Assembly (NCBI GenBank): GCA_003255065.1
Contig: QAOA01002442.1
Location: forward strand, 190,330 to 254,329
DNA: 64,000 nt
Origin: Cercis canadensis
Taxonomy: Eukaryota > Streptophyta > Magnoliopsida > Fabales > Fabaceae
Direction of reading: 5' to 3'
Each line of letters begins with the position of its first letter. Positions within the stretch are counted from its first letter, which is position 1. Below, in pieces: positions 49,340 through 60,828 of the stretch. A program made the position numbers and the translations under genes. Under the pieces are notes generated by a model, which worked only from the letters and a program-made list of their open reading frames with translations, was not told the origin of the DNA and searched no databases.

Positions 49340-51236
49340 TTATAGGTCCCAATCAGGAACTGAACACAACAAACAAAAGAAGCTAAATAATGTTCTCTCA
49401 GGGTGAGAATTAAATCGGAGATATATTTTGAATAAAAATCTTCTTGTTCTTTAATTAACAGTCGTGGCCCTATAAATAGCTACAACTCAACTACTCCACT
49501 AACACTCTACTACTGCTCCTACTAACAAACTACAAGTTGCTAACATGCAACAAATGAAATAATAGAAAGCTAAAAAAAGCAACAAGAAGCAAAATAACAG
49601 CCACGTTTTAGTTGACCCAGTCCTAGTTGCATAGCCCTATATGTGCACCATGTATGCAACCATTCTCCACGTTCCCTCTCTTAGCCACGATGCATGGAAT
49701 TTGGCTTAGGCACCTTCTCAGACCAATGTGCATGCCTAACATTACTCCCCCCACCGAGTGCGACCTTGTCCTCAAGGTCAACGGACAAAAACCTCTCTAG
49801 CAACATTCATGTAGACCTTTTTTCCTCCACTATCTGACTGCTGCTCTATTATTTCCTCGCATGTAACATCATTGGTGTCACCTTGATTTCCAGCAACAGT
49901 AGTTGCGGTTTCTGGCAACAATGTCCAGCTGTGAACTGCTCATTGCAATGGAAACAAAGCCCTTGAGCTCGCCAGCCCTGCATCTCTTTCCAGGCCAACC
50001 ATCAAACTGGAGTGGATAGAGTTGTTGTCGGTAACGTCAGAGTTGCACATCCCGTCGGTGGAAGAGCCAGTTGAACCTGCGTCGGTAGAGGTGGTCGCAC
50101 GATCCTTTTTTGGCATGTGAATTGATCATCCTTCATTCTAGCTAAGCTAATAGCGTCTTTTAGTGTGCGTGGTTTGAACATCCGGATCCCTCTGCTAATT
50201 TTGGTTTCAATCTACCCATGAAGGTGCCAACGAGTGCCTTCTGAGTCCAACCATGAACTTTGTTGCCTAGTCTTTCAAACTCACATTGGTAGTCCTTTAG
50301 AGTTCCGTCTTGCCTTACTCTTGAAAGTGCTTCATCAAAGTCTTCGCAGTCTGATGGTCCAAAGCGAGCCTAGAGTTCCTCTTCGAAGGTTTGCTAGTCG
50401 ACCCTGTGATTTTCTTGCCTAAGTGCCCTTCCATTGCCACCATTGGTTTGCCGCCCCTTCAAGGTGGTAGGAGGCCAAAGTGACTTTCTCAGCTTCGGAG
50501 GTGCCTTGAAATTCAAAAAACTGGTTTACACGATTAAACCACTCCATTGGATCATCCCCGAAGTAACGAGGGAACAAGAGTTTGGCCGTCTTGGATGAGA
50601 ATCTGTGCCTCTCACCATTGATTTCATCTCTGTTGGTGCGGTCATGGTTCTCTCGTTCACGATAGTTGAGACTGGAAGAGTCCTTGGTTAAAAGCATGAC
50701 GTCTAAAAGTCGGTTAATGGTGTCCTCCAGGTGGTGTAGCTTATCCGCCATACCAGGTTCTATTTGCTGCAACCCATCCTGCACTCCCCCAAGCCCAGCT
50801 TCAAGCCTTTCAATTCTCTCCTTGTTGGTTGCCATTAGCCCAACTCTGATACCAATGATAGCTCCCAATTAGGAACTGAACACAACAACCAAAAGAAGCT
50901 AAATAATATTCTCTCAGGGTGAGAATTAAACCGCAGATATATTTTGAATAAAAATCTTCTTGTTCTTTAATTAACAACCATGGCCCTATAAATAGCTACA
51001 ACTCAACTACTCCCACTAACAAACTACAAGTTGCTAACGTGCAACAAAGGAAATAATAGAAAGCTAAAAACAAGCAACAAGAAGCAAAATAACAGCCACG
51101 TTTTAGTTGACCCAATCTTAGTTGCATAGCCCTGTATGTACACCATGCATGCAACCATTCTCCACGTTCCCTCTCTTAGCCACGATACATGGGATTTGGC
51201 TTGGGCACCCTCTCAGACCAATGTGCATGCCTAACA
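49340..51236 (-). mobile_element. Internally deleted gypsy element: LTR-gag-LTR
   Basis: LTRs are at 49340-49741 (3' LTR for the minus strand) and 50856-51236 (5' LTR), similar to each other and starting TGTTAGGCATGC on the minus strand. The primer site TGGTATCAGAG (tRNA-iMet type) is at 50844-50854, and a purine tract GGTGGGGGGAGTAA precedes the 3' LTR. A perfect CCACC duplication flanks the element (49335-49339, 51237-51241), and it interrupts sequence that is continuous in other DEFL units (near 28390). All of pol is missing apart from short edges. Confidence 0.88.
49890..50868 (-). pseudogene. Gag fragment of the LTR-gag-LTR element
   Basis: Read from 50868 downward: an N-terminal coiled-coil (NKERIERLEAGLGGVQ, DTINRLLDVM), then the gag domain (KLLFPRYFGDDPMEWFNRV, ASYHLEGAANQWWQW). 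After a break near 50418 in another frame come GPSDCEDFDEALSRV, YQCEFERLG and ISLARMKDDQF. A zinc knuckle-like CFHCNEQFTAGHCC lies near 49910-49960. The order fits the gag of the Tekay/Del-like gypsy lineages. At least one frameshift and several stops make it non-coding. Confidence 0.8.
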
Positions 51237-52083
51237 CCACCATCTCATGGAATACAAGTATTGTACTTGTTCATGATCATAACGTATTCTAATTGTGTTG
51301 TTTCTTCCCTTCTACTGGAAGCAGGGTTTTACTTAATTAATAGTCTAAAGAACCATTGGCACTATTCAGTCTTAATTAACTTAAACATCACTTTTAGTTT
51401 TAGCTAAATATGAGTAACAATGGATGATCCCAAATTATCCTAAAATTCTTGTTCGAGATTATGTGGTGATCTAAGCCAAACTACCATGTCATCAATTTAG
51501 TTGAAAAAAATTACCATTGAAACTAAAACAAAAAATTCTATTATAAATCAAGTTCCCTTTGTTTCTAATAGTTGAGCTTATTTCTTTTTAGATTTGTAAT
51601 TGTAACGTTTTTTAATTTATTTGTTGATGTGGCATTTTCAACTGCCATATCATTGGGGACAAGAATTTCAGTGCAATTTTTGGGGCATCTATATATTCTT
51701 TGTTTTGTTTTTTTGCTCTGAAGAGGCTTCTATATCATTACTAGAAAAATATAGATATAAGCAATATTGGCAGCATTTAGCATTAAGCAATCCTTTCTAT
51801 TAACCCAAATGAAAGTACATAATAGTTTCCACTCACTGCAATTGTGAAGAACTTGTTCAAAAAGTTTTTCACTACTCAGCACTCTCAGGCTCTCAGCCTT
51901 ACTAAATTTTTGGATTTGACAATTCTTTTTCGCCTGCAGAGGATGAGAAAGAAAGAAACATGCAGAAATACTTTCCTGCCTTTTTCTTATAAAATAAAAA
52001 TTTATATTTAAATATCCTTAATTGTTCTTTAATGTATTTTTTCTAACAAGAGAACTGTGTGCCTTAATTGTTGAGTTTCTCAG

Positions 52084-52641
52084 GACCCAATCTGAATGGT
52101 TTGTTTGGAAGGCAATCTGGGACTACACCTGGATGTTCCTATTCTGCAGCTAACAAGAACATGGCTGTGATTTGGGAGGAGAAGACTTTGAATGAGTACT
52201 TGCTTAATCCCAAAAAGGTACCAATTTAGTTTGTATTTCTATATTGAATGGAGGATAGATGGGATGGAAAATATGGTATATGTATGTAGATAGTAGAACC
52301 TGAGGGTAAACACCTAAAATACTGCATCCAAGTCTTGTCCTTGTTTATATTCTAAAAAATATAATTTTAATCATGGAGACTGTTCTCTACTGTAAATTGT
52401 AAAATATGTGCATTATTCTGTTACGCTTGTAAATTCAGTAGTAATGTTATTAGGTGACATTAGAAAATTTCTCCCTGTCCCTTGCTCGCGTTTTTTTTTC
52501 TTTAATCTTTTATTGTGCAGTATATTCCAGGGACAAAGATGGTGTTCCCTGGTCTGCATGATTACCAGGGACAAAGATGGTGTTCCAGGGACACAGGATT
52601 GGGCAGACTTTATTGCATATTTGAAAGAAGCCACTGCATGA
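52084..52641 (+). pseudogene. Cytochrome c pseudogene, unit 6
   Basis: Exon 52084-52217 (acceptor TTTCTCAG, donor GGTACC) encodes [16 protein letters not shown] to EYLLNPKK. After an intron with intact GT and AG, exon 52521-52641 starts YIPGTKMVFPGL, which holds the haem methionine ligand. A duplicated 22-bp segment (copies at about 52527 and 52565) then shifts the frame. The usual C-terminus (WADFIAYLKEATA, stop) follows in the wrong frame. The first exon with CxxCH was not found. It is less decayed than the copy at 23.1 kb and shows what that copy lost. Confidence 0.87.
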
Positions 52642-53476
52642 TTAAATTTTCATACACTCTATTTCCACTATATTTTTTAAGCTTTGGTGATTGAGTCTTC
52701 AGACAATTGATTCTTCAATGATTATAACTACCATCTCTTGGCAAATAAAGTGTACTAGATAGGTTCGCAATGCCATTTTGTTCATTTAGCATTGCTGGTC
52801 ATTGCTTCCCGACAGCTAGGTTGCTATAAATTGGAAAATGTAACGTTCAATGAAATTAGCCCTTTAACTCTTTACCATTAATTATTTGGTGAAATTACAA
52901 ACATTTCGGTCATTCTTTGAAAAATTAGCGAATTGATTTGTCTTGCAAGATTTTTTTTTTCTTTGCTTTAATGCTTTGGCCAAATGCGGTATCGTATGTT
53001 TTATTTGTGTCTCTTTTTTTCTTGAATGTATTTATAACGAAATCATCTTATTTTATTGTCTTTTCTTAATTGTATAGCTACTGTATCATTTCATAGATGA
53101 ATAGGAATTTTATTTAATTTTTGTAATATTTAAGTTATTAAATATTTTTTTTCTGTGCAATGAGTGCACAAGATGTATTGTTTAAATTGAAATGTAACTT
53201 TAATAGTGCCGAACCAATTAACAGTGTTAAATCTATTTGAAACTCCAGTGTGAGATTTATTGCAATGTACATATTGCTTAGTTGCGAATGTATGGTAGGA
53301 GTTGGCTGCTACAATTGCAGCAGCCAAATTTTGTTCGTAGAAGGGGACATGTTATTAAAATACACATACACTTTATTGGTTAATTTGTACAACCTGTAGA
53401 ACTTAGAGTAAATAGCAGCAATTTTTTGACAATGCAACTTAATTTTGGGAACACAGTGGGGAGGCAGTGTGGAGTT

Positions 53477-53965
53477 TCACTTATTATAGCTGCACAAACA
53501 TTTCCAATGACTACAATGACCCGTGAACGAATTCTCCTTCGCCCTGCACGTTCTAGAGCAAGAAACACTGCCGCTAGGGTGTTCCGCACAAGGCCCTTTA
53601 AATGTTCCGCTAGGATGTTCCAAAAAACGTGTACAGCTGAATTTGCACATACATGTAAATCCGATACAGAGTCCTTCAAGTGCACCCTCCGCCCCCTTGC
53701 ACAGTTTATCACAAGACCCAGCTGTAAAGCATGCCCCTTTAAACATTAAGCTAGGATAATCTGCTCTACAATCATTTTCATCCATTATTTGTACTCCTGC
53801 ACATATTAAAATTAAGAAAAGAAAAAAAAATAAGATGATATTGACTAGTTCTGATCCTCCCCGAAAACATATAAGAAAGAGAGACTTACCATTGATGGAT
53901 GAAAGGAGAAGGAGAAGCCAAAGGAAGGCAATAAGGATGGAGGATTTAGAAACAGAAGTACTCAT
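53477..53965 (-). CDS. Two-domain defensin-like secreted peptide, gene C
   Basis: Signal exon 53890-53965, GT-AG intron (53797-53889, tandem acceptor CAGGAG) and mature exon 53477-53796 give 131 residues. All 14 cysteines are present. Domain 1 has the same spacing as A and B. In domain 2 the gap between its first two cysteines is nine residues rather than five, because 14 bp coding EHPSG were duplicated. The intron happens to be open in frame, so an unspliced 162-residue product is possible, but the conserved splice sites and the other genes argue for splicing. The TATA box is at the same 57-bp distance. It lies convergent to a cytochrome c pseudogene. Defence or signalling is the family role; the actual target is unknown. 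Confidence 0.88.
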   Translation of the reverse strand: MSTSVSKSSILIAFLWLLLLLSSINGKSLFLICFRGGSELVNIILFFFLFLILICAGVQIMDENDCRADYPSLMFKGACFTAGSCDKLCKGAEGALEGLCIGFTCMCKFSCTRFLEHPSGTFKGPCAEHPSGSVSCSRTCRAKENSFTGHCSHWKCLCSYNK

Positions 53966-54021
53966 AGTTGGCTAGAGATTAGAGGCTCTTGTTTGGTGCT
54001 TAAGGTGAAGATTAGCTTAGG

Positions 54022-54029
54022 TATATATA
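54022..54029 (-). promoter_or_regulatory. TATA box of DEFL gene C
   Basis: TATATATA lies 57 bp before the ATG, as in genes A and B. Confidence 0.62.
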
Positions 54030-55303
54030 GCAAGAGGAAGGGCACTGCTTTCGATACTTGATCAGCTACAGAAATTGGAGAAAAATGGTTGCAGGTGCTG
54101 CTTAGGATCTTCCTCCTAATTAAGCCTCCTTCTAGTTTCTTAGTGGGAATCTTCCTGGTACGGCTGCCGTTTGTTTTCTTGTTGTCTTTCGTATCCGCAT
54201 CATGCATCCTGTCACTTGCCCATCAAGATGCATGCTTATACTTTCTTAGGACCTTATCTTCTCTTTCTTACCCATATTATGCAATTCGGCAGTTGCTAGC
54301 CGCCTTTTTCTTTTACATTTTACTTTTTTTTAAAAAAATAAGCAGGAATACAACATAATCACTAACTCAGTAATATATATATAAATTTTTTAATACGAAT
54401 GATTCTCCCACACTAATTTGGCGCATATTTAAGAAACTTATAAGATCCCAATTAAAATTTAGATGGGTTAAGCTAAATCCAATTACTCTATGTAGAGTGT
54501 AATATAATTAATAGTATATTTTAACATGACTCAGTTTATAACTAGTAAAAAACGAAGCTCTTGAATTCTGGAAAAGATAATCCATTATCATGAACAACTT
54601 CAATTATGTGGCTCAACACCTTATGAAATACAGGCATTACATAATATTATTTCCTTCTCAATTTACAATATGCTTTTAGCTAAATATAGTGATGATGGAT
54701 AGTCCCAAGTTATACTAAAATTCTTTTTCTAAATGATGTGGCGATCTAAGTCAAATTACCATGTCATCAATTTAGTTGAAGAAAATTACAATTGAAACTA
54801 AAAAAAAAAAAAAAAAATTGTTATAAATCAAGTTCCCTTGTTTCTAATAATTGAGCTTATTTCTGTATAGAGTTGTAATTGTAACATATTTTAAAATTTA
54901 TTTGATAATGTGAAATTTCCAATTGCCATCATTCGTGAAAAGAAATTCAGTGCAATTTTTAGGGCTTCTATATATTTTTTTTTTTTCCTTTGAAGGGACA
55001 TCTATATCATTACTAGTATAATATAGATATAACCAATATTGGCACCATTTAGCATTAAGCATTAATTTCTATTAACCCAAATGAATGTACACATATAATA
55101 GTTTCCACTCATTGCACACTCGTTCTTGTTGCGCTATTTAGTATTATGCTCAGTTTTCCACAAATGAAGAATTAATCAACAAGTATTATCTAGCATAAAT
55201 ACGTGCTTACCACAATGATTATTTACTTGTTTAATAAATATTAGATAAAATTAATAAGAATGTAATGTTTTGGAGATTTTAATGACAAAACAAGGCAAAT
55301 GAA

Positions 55304-55628
55304 GGGTTTGTTTGATTTCAATTTTTAAAAACTCTTTTTTTGTTTTTGAAAAAAATAAAACAAAAAAACTTTTTTGATAAGACTATTTTTGTTTACATGT
55401 TTTGAAAACTTATTCTCAAAACATTGTTCTAAAAACAAGAAAACAAAAACAAGAGAGAGTTGTTTTTGTTCCCAAAACAAATAAAAGACAGATAACAAGT
55501 TGTTTTCATTAATGGCACAATGGTAATTATCAAACTGATTTTTTTTTATACTTTTATTTTGCAGAACAATTTTTAAACACAGTTTTAAAAAATAATTTTT
55601 AAAAATAAAAACAGAATCAAACACACCC
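55304..55628. mobile_element. MITE, possibly PIF/Harbinger-like
   Basis: The 325-bp AT-rich insert has inverted ends GGGTTTGTTTGATT and (from the right) GGGTGTGTTTGATT. A 3-bp GAA is present on both sides (55301-55303, 55629-55631). Blocks A and B lack it at the homologous point (near 25770). The 3-bp duplication and GGG ends fit Tourist-type MITEs, though the usual target is TWA. Confidence 0.65.
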
Positions 55629-55794
55629 GAATTTCTTTGAAATATACTTTATTATTATTATTTTGTCTGTGGGGGTAGCCTATCAGATCCCAAACTTTCA
55701 TCCACCCTTTTTCCAATGCGATTTATCATGAAATCTCCATTATAGAGTATTGGGTGCTCAACTACTAGAGACTAAAAACAAGGCTTAAATGCAG

Positions 55795-56690
55795 CTTTGG
55801 TCCTCCTATTTTACTTGAATGAACGATTTGGTTCCCCCATTTTGAAAAATTACAAAATAGTCTCTACTGTTTAGCATGACGTTGCACTTTTGGTCTAGGA
55901 CACTAACGTCGTCCAAAATTTGACTGAGAGTCTGACGTGGCAACTATCAATATGCCAGATGTCCTTCCAATGTCTATGTCACGTCATCCTCACCGTCAAC
56001 TTCAAAAAAAAACTAACATTCAAAAAAAAAAAAAAACTCTCATTTTCTCAATTTATAGGNAAAAAAAAAAACTCTCATTTTCTCAATTTATAGGTCCAAA
56101 TCAAGTCTTTAAAGGACTCAAAATCAAAATCCCACCATTCAAAGTTAAGATTTACATCTTTGGAACCTCCCCACAATATTTCATCTCGATCAAACAATGA
56201 ATAACTCCAGTTTATCAGTTTGATGAAAACTGCCAGAATATAGAATCAAAGTCTATGTTTTGGTATTTTTTTAGCAGTTTTCATCAAATTGGAAATCCAA
56301 AGTTATTCACTGTTGAATCAACTTAAAATTTTGTAGGGAGGTTCCAAAGACGCAAATATTGACTTTGAACTGTGGGATTTTGATTTTGAGACCTTTAAGC
56401 CTTGATTTGGACCAATGAATTGGGAAAATGAGAGTTTTTTTTTTTTTTTTTTATCTAAGGTTAGTCTTGGTATTTTTGGCTAAATCATATTAAAATAATA
56501 ATTTCTTATTGCCACATCAGCATTTCTATTTATTTTTTAACGTTTCAAAGACGGAGGGACCAAAATTATAACTTTTGTCCAAATAGAGGAGTCAAATTGT
56601 TCATTTTTAAAAAAAAATGAGGCCTAATCGTTCACTTTGATAAAATGGGGGGACCAAAATTGAAATTAAACCTAATATAAACAAACACAC
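55795..56690. mobile_element. Foldback element, divergent copy
   Basis: It is related to 25940-26667, with similar inner arms (CAAAATCAAAATCCCACC and GGGATTTTGATTTTGAGACC) but a different outer left part. It contains the N join at 56060. Confidence 0.5.
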
Positions 56691-56787
56691 CTACATAACA
56701 AACAAAGAAAGTTAGATTGGTAATATTGGCTGAAATATATACTAGTTTCTACAACATGTAGAACAAACAAGTAGCTATAGCAAATAT

Positions 56788-57941
56788 TGAGAGTGCAGGA
56801 TCTATTCCTAGAGGGGGGTGAATAGGAATTAATTAAAAAATGCTTCTTAAAGTTGATTCAAATAGCAAATTTGTTTAAGAACTTCTTAACGAAAACTAGT
56901 TCTTACAAACAAGTTCTTCTACAAATCCCAGACTTGAATATTCAAACAGAGACTTTACAAACCACGCACCATTAGAAACAGAGGATTAACCAAAGAATCA
57001 AAGATAAAGAAAGAAAGAGTTAGATAGAGATTTTATAGTGGTTCGGCCTAACATGCCTACATTCACTTCTCCCATGTTAATGGGGTTCCACTATTCTTCA
57101 AGGTTATTTCTCAAGCTTCTCCAAGCTTTAAACCAAGTTTATTTTACAAGCTTCTCCAAGCTTAGCTCCCATGGTTTTTGTTTTCCAAGCTCACCATGAA
57201 CTTACTCTCTCTAACTCCAGAGATCACACCCATGGATTTCTCCCATAGAAATCCAAGATACAAAACCCAAGTATTTTGTTGTAGCCCCAAGAAGAAACTC
57301 TCTCAAAGAGTAGATATGAAACAATGAGGATCTTGATACATGAAGATATCCGAGAGTAGGAAGAAGAAGATGCAGAACTTAGTTCTTTAACAATGGCTTC
57401 CTTCTCTCTTTTTCTCGTGTGTTACTTCTCTTCTATTCTTCATGAATAATATGAATGCTTAATGCCTTCTTGCTGTATTGGCTTCCCTTGCACGTGAAAG
57501 GCCAAATGGTGAGGGAAAAAAGGAGCCATCAACCGGCTGACCCCTTGTCCATCAGTCACAATACTTTTGTCCTTTTGTCCAAAAAGTTTCTCTTTGTGTA
57601 AGAGAGTAGAAACAACTTTCTTGGTACTTGAGCTTTTCCAAAAGCACATAGAAAGATATTTCCTATTTTCTAAGAGTACAACTCTTAGTCAGATATGCAA
57701 AAGGGAAACTTTGGCCGGAAGCCCGCGAGCAGCCTTGTCCACATCAGCAATCTCATAGACCTATCACATGATCCAGAACTGGTTTTGAAGAACAAGTTCT
57801 TCAAGACTCATTTGAAGATTGAGCTGGATACAACTTAGAAAACATAGCAAAGATTAATAACAACAAGACAAACAACACATATAAGAAATTAAGACATTAT
57901 TGTTATCATCAAAACAGGTTCAGAAACTTGTGGGGCTAACA
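56788..57941 (-). repeat. 3' LTR of Sirevirus-like copia element (1154 bp)
   Basis: On the minus strand it starts TGTTAGCCCCACAAG directly after a polypurine tract and ends CCTGCACTCTCA. Length and termini fit Sirevirus LTRs. AATAT precedes the left edge as one half of a 5-bp target duplication; the other half lies beyond the window. Confidence 0.83.
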
Positions 57942-58160
57942 ATCTCCCCTTTTTTTTTATTATGACAATAATGTGATTTGAGAAAAGCTCCCCCTTAGTT
58001 TGTGCCTAGCAAGAACTGAAAAATCAAAACTTCTAGCATCAGAATTATATTAGAATCAGACAGGAGTTTTCTCAAATAACCCGTCCAATATCATTTCAGA
58101 CAAATAACAGATATGACAGTTCAAACAGACTATCCCACATAATCATTTCTCCCCCTTTGG
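57942..58160 (-). promoter_or_regulatory. Multiple polypurine tracts upstream of the LTR
   Basis: On the minus strand, AAAAAAAAAGGGGAGAT abuts the LTR, CTAAGGGGGAGC lies near 57987-57998, and CCAAAGGGGGAGAAA lies near 58147-58161. Repeated polypurine tracts before the 3' LTR are a known hallmark of Sireviruses. Confidence 0.75.
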
Positions 58161-58439
58161 CATTATCAAAAAGAGGGCAAACAATACTATCAACCAGATC
58201 AGTGCAAAGTAGTTCACATGATCATAAGAATCAGATCAGAACAGTAAGGGGATCAAAGCATTAGAGCAGCCAGAATTAAGATTATCACACCAAAATGAGT
58301 CACAATCAGTCAAGCATAAGCAAAATAAGTATGAATGATGCAAGTGCAGTGATAAAAGCAATAGGTTATAGAATGTCCACCTATGCTACATTTACAATCA
58401 AAGTTGTATCAAAAGAGACTGAACAATAGTTTAGATAAA

Positions 58440-60256
58440 CTAAGAATTAGAAGATGGAGGTTGTTGAGAGGCAAGGAGAGCTGTCAACTTGTCCTTAATG
58501 ATTGCCAAATCCTTTTCAACTGCAGCCATCCTAGCAGTAGAGTCAAAGGCCAAAGTCTGGAAGAAGTTCAAACGCCTGCCAATCTGATTGGCCAGCTCCT
58601 CTGGATTGATTGAACTGATCCATTCTTCATGATCCACCCTATCAGAAGGTTGAGCTGAAGGTCCTGACTTTCTGGCTTTCTTGGTAGGCTTGGAACTGGA
58701 TGGATTGCTGGCAGCATGCTTTTTAGATTTGGCTGAAGGAGAGCTGGTCGAGGCTGCATGCTGTTTTCCTTTCCCAGTTGAAGAATGCACAGTTGATTCT
58801 GAGAGGGGATTAGTGGAAGGAAGGGGTTTTTTGAGGATAAACTTATCCGAAAGTGGTTCAGAGTCAAATTTGGAAAGATCAATCTTAAAGTATTTGCAAA
58901 GTTTGACAATGATCATTCCATAAGGTAAGCTGGTTTTGGTTCTTGATCCTTTGACAGTAGCAGCCATTGTGCTTAGGATCAGTCTAGGTAGGTTCAGTGG
59001 CAACTGATTTTTCGAATGATAAAGCAAGAAGAGATCAGGAGTGCACAGCTCAGTATGACTTCCTATGCGGGGTAAGAGATGAAAGGTTATTATCTTGGCC
59101 AAGGTTATGGTAAAGGAATTGAAGCAGTGAATTGAAGGAGGTCTGCCCTGCCCTATTTGGTCAGGAAAGTCACATATGGATTCCATGGCATCATCAAAAG
59201 ACACCAAATCAGATGGCCAAATTTTGTGTACTATCCTACATTCCCCTTTAACGGGTAGCCTTAGAATGTTTGCTAATAGTCTCTCAGAGATTACCATTTC
59301 AGTTCTAGCAATGAAGGATTTTAAATAAATAGTTCCAGAGTCTGAGCCTTTTAGTGGCTGCAGATGGGCAAAGAACAAGCGAATTACCTTGGGAATTAAG
59401 GGTTCTTCTATTTTGAGAATGCTTGTCCATCCCATAAGAGCAAAGGCTTCTTCAATTGCTGTGGTTGTTGGTAATGGAGAATCCCAGTAAATGATGCACC
59501 CCGGAGCATAGGACCTCTCGTCATAAGTCTGAAGAAATTTTCCTCAGCAGTCGTGCTCTCAAATGGCTGGATTTCCTCTTCAGACTCAGTACTGTCAATA
59601 GTACTTACAGAGTCTTTTCCAGTGTCATGACTTTTAGAAGATGTTCTTTTCTCAGAGGGTTTCGAAACCTTTTTCTTTTGAGGGACTTCAATATGAGTGG
59701 TGGCTGCATGTGGCTTAGAGGTAGAGCTAATTGTCTATGACATTTTCCCTTTAGACTTAGGAGAAAATGTTGTTTTCCTTGCCAACATTTTCATTCTCCT
59801 TGGTCTTGGAGGAGGAACTGATGGATTGGTTTCTGGTTCAGGGTTTGTAGATTGAGGATTATAATTGACAGCAGGTGATGAAGGTGGAGATGGTGATTCA
59901 GACGATTGGGGATTATGAGATGATGTGTTCGAAGGAGAGGATGGTAGGGCTGAACCAGGTTGAGGATTGGCAGATGAAGGTTCTGAAATGAGAGAAGGAA
60001 AGGCCATTTTACCTTTTCCTTTTGCAGTGCTGGAAGCAAATTTCGTTGCTTTGTGGATAATGGTATCAATGTCTCTTGTTTCTTCGGAGGAGGAGAAATT
60101 TTCCACCTGAATGGGGTTTTCTCTAGAAGTGCTCACTTCAATCTTTCCCTTGAGCTGTGCTTTCAATCTTTGGCTTTGTTCTTCTTCTGTCCATGATTTA
60201 GCAGTTGAATCTTGTGCTGGAGGATTTGGCAGTTGAAGAAGGCAGAAAGGACACAC
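58440..60256 (-). pseudogene. Env-like ORF of the Sirevirus (one stop, one frameshift)
   Basis: It lies 3' of pol, where Sireviruses carry an extra frame. The N-terminal part (60256-59735) is rich in Ser, Pro and charged residues, with a basic RPRRMKMLARK block, and is closed by a TAG after KGKMS. The frame continues past it, then shifts near 59530. The C-terminal part (59435-58440) has a globular segment (RLFFAHLQPLKG, MVISERLLANILRLPVKG, LLPRIGSHTELCTPDLFLL), a Ser/Lys-rich linker and a terminal coiled coil (RMAAVEKDLAIIKDKLTAL). The globular segment resembles the plant transposon protein domain of the gypsy copies at 39-44 kb. No membrane segment or signal peptide is seen. Function is unknown. 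Confidence 0.75.
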
Positions 60257-60828
60257 TACGAATGGAAGAGATCATGGAGAGAAGAACCAGTTGATAGAAA
60301 GAAAATACGGGAAATGGGAAGTTGAACAGATAGGTTCAATTTCGAAGAGACAAAGAAAAATGAAGCCCGGGAATGAACAACTGAAACGGTGAGTCTTGGC
60401 CAGTCTTACGGATAGATCAAAAACTGCAAGTGAAAAGTGCGTTTTGGCCAAAGGCCAGAAAACGCGGGCTGGAGTGATGGAGGCCCAACTTCAACAACAA
60501 AAGAAATTGGCCCAGAAATGGCTCCAGACCGAAAATGGACAGAGAGGGCTTTTGGAAGATTTTAGACCATAAACATATTTTGCCCAACAGACCCACTGAA
60601 TTCTCTTCTAATAAAAGATTCAGATACAACCAATTTTATGAGAGAACAAAATATTCAAAATAATTTGGGAAAATTCAAGAGAGGAATGATTGGAATTCAT
60701 ATTTCTTTTACCAATACTTTCAGAAAGTATAAGTACACATTAGAGACATTCACCAACTAAGAAAAGTTTTCAAAGAATGAGATGCATATGAACAAATATT
60801 TAACACACATGCATGAAAGAATACACCA
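60257..60828 (-). other. Non-coding spacer between pol and env-like ORF
   Basis: No supported frame; this is the usual spacer position in such elements. Confidence 0.6.

Larger units (their letters stand above)
51242..56700. repeat. DEFL-cluster unit 6 with gene C
   Basis: It has the same unit layout as 22763-26700: a flank, cytochrome c exons on plus, DEFL gene on minus, then the upstream flank and the foldback element. Identity to blocks A and B is high but lower than between A and B. An N at 56060 sits between two copies of a 33-bp stretch. 54360-55300 holds no gene. Confidence 0.8.

Noticed and set aside
53477-53965. Reading gene C as a single 162-residue exon
   Set aside because: The intron is open only by chance. 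Splice sites are the same as in gene A, where the intron cannot be read through.
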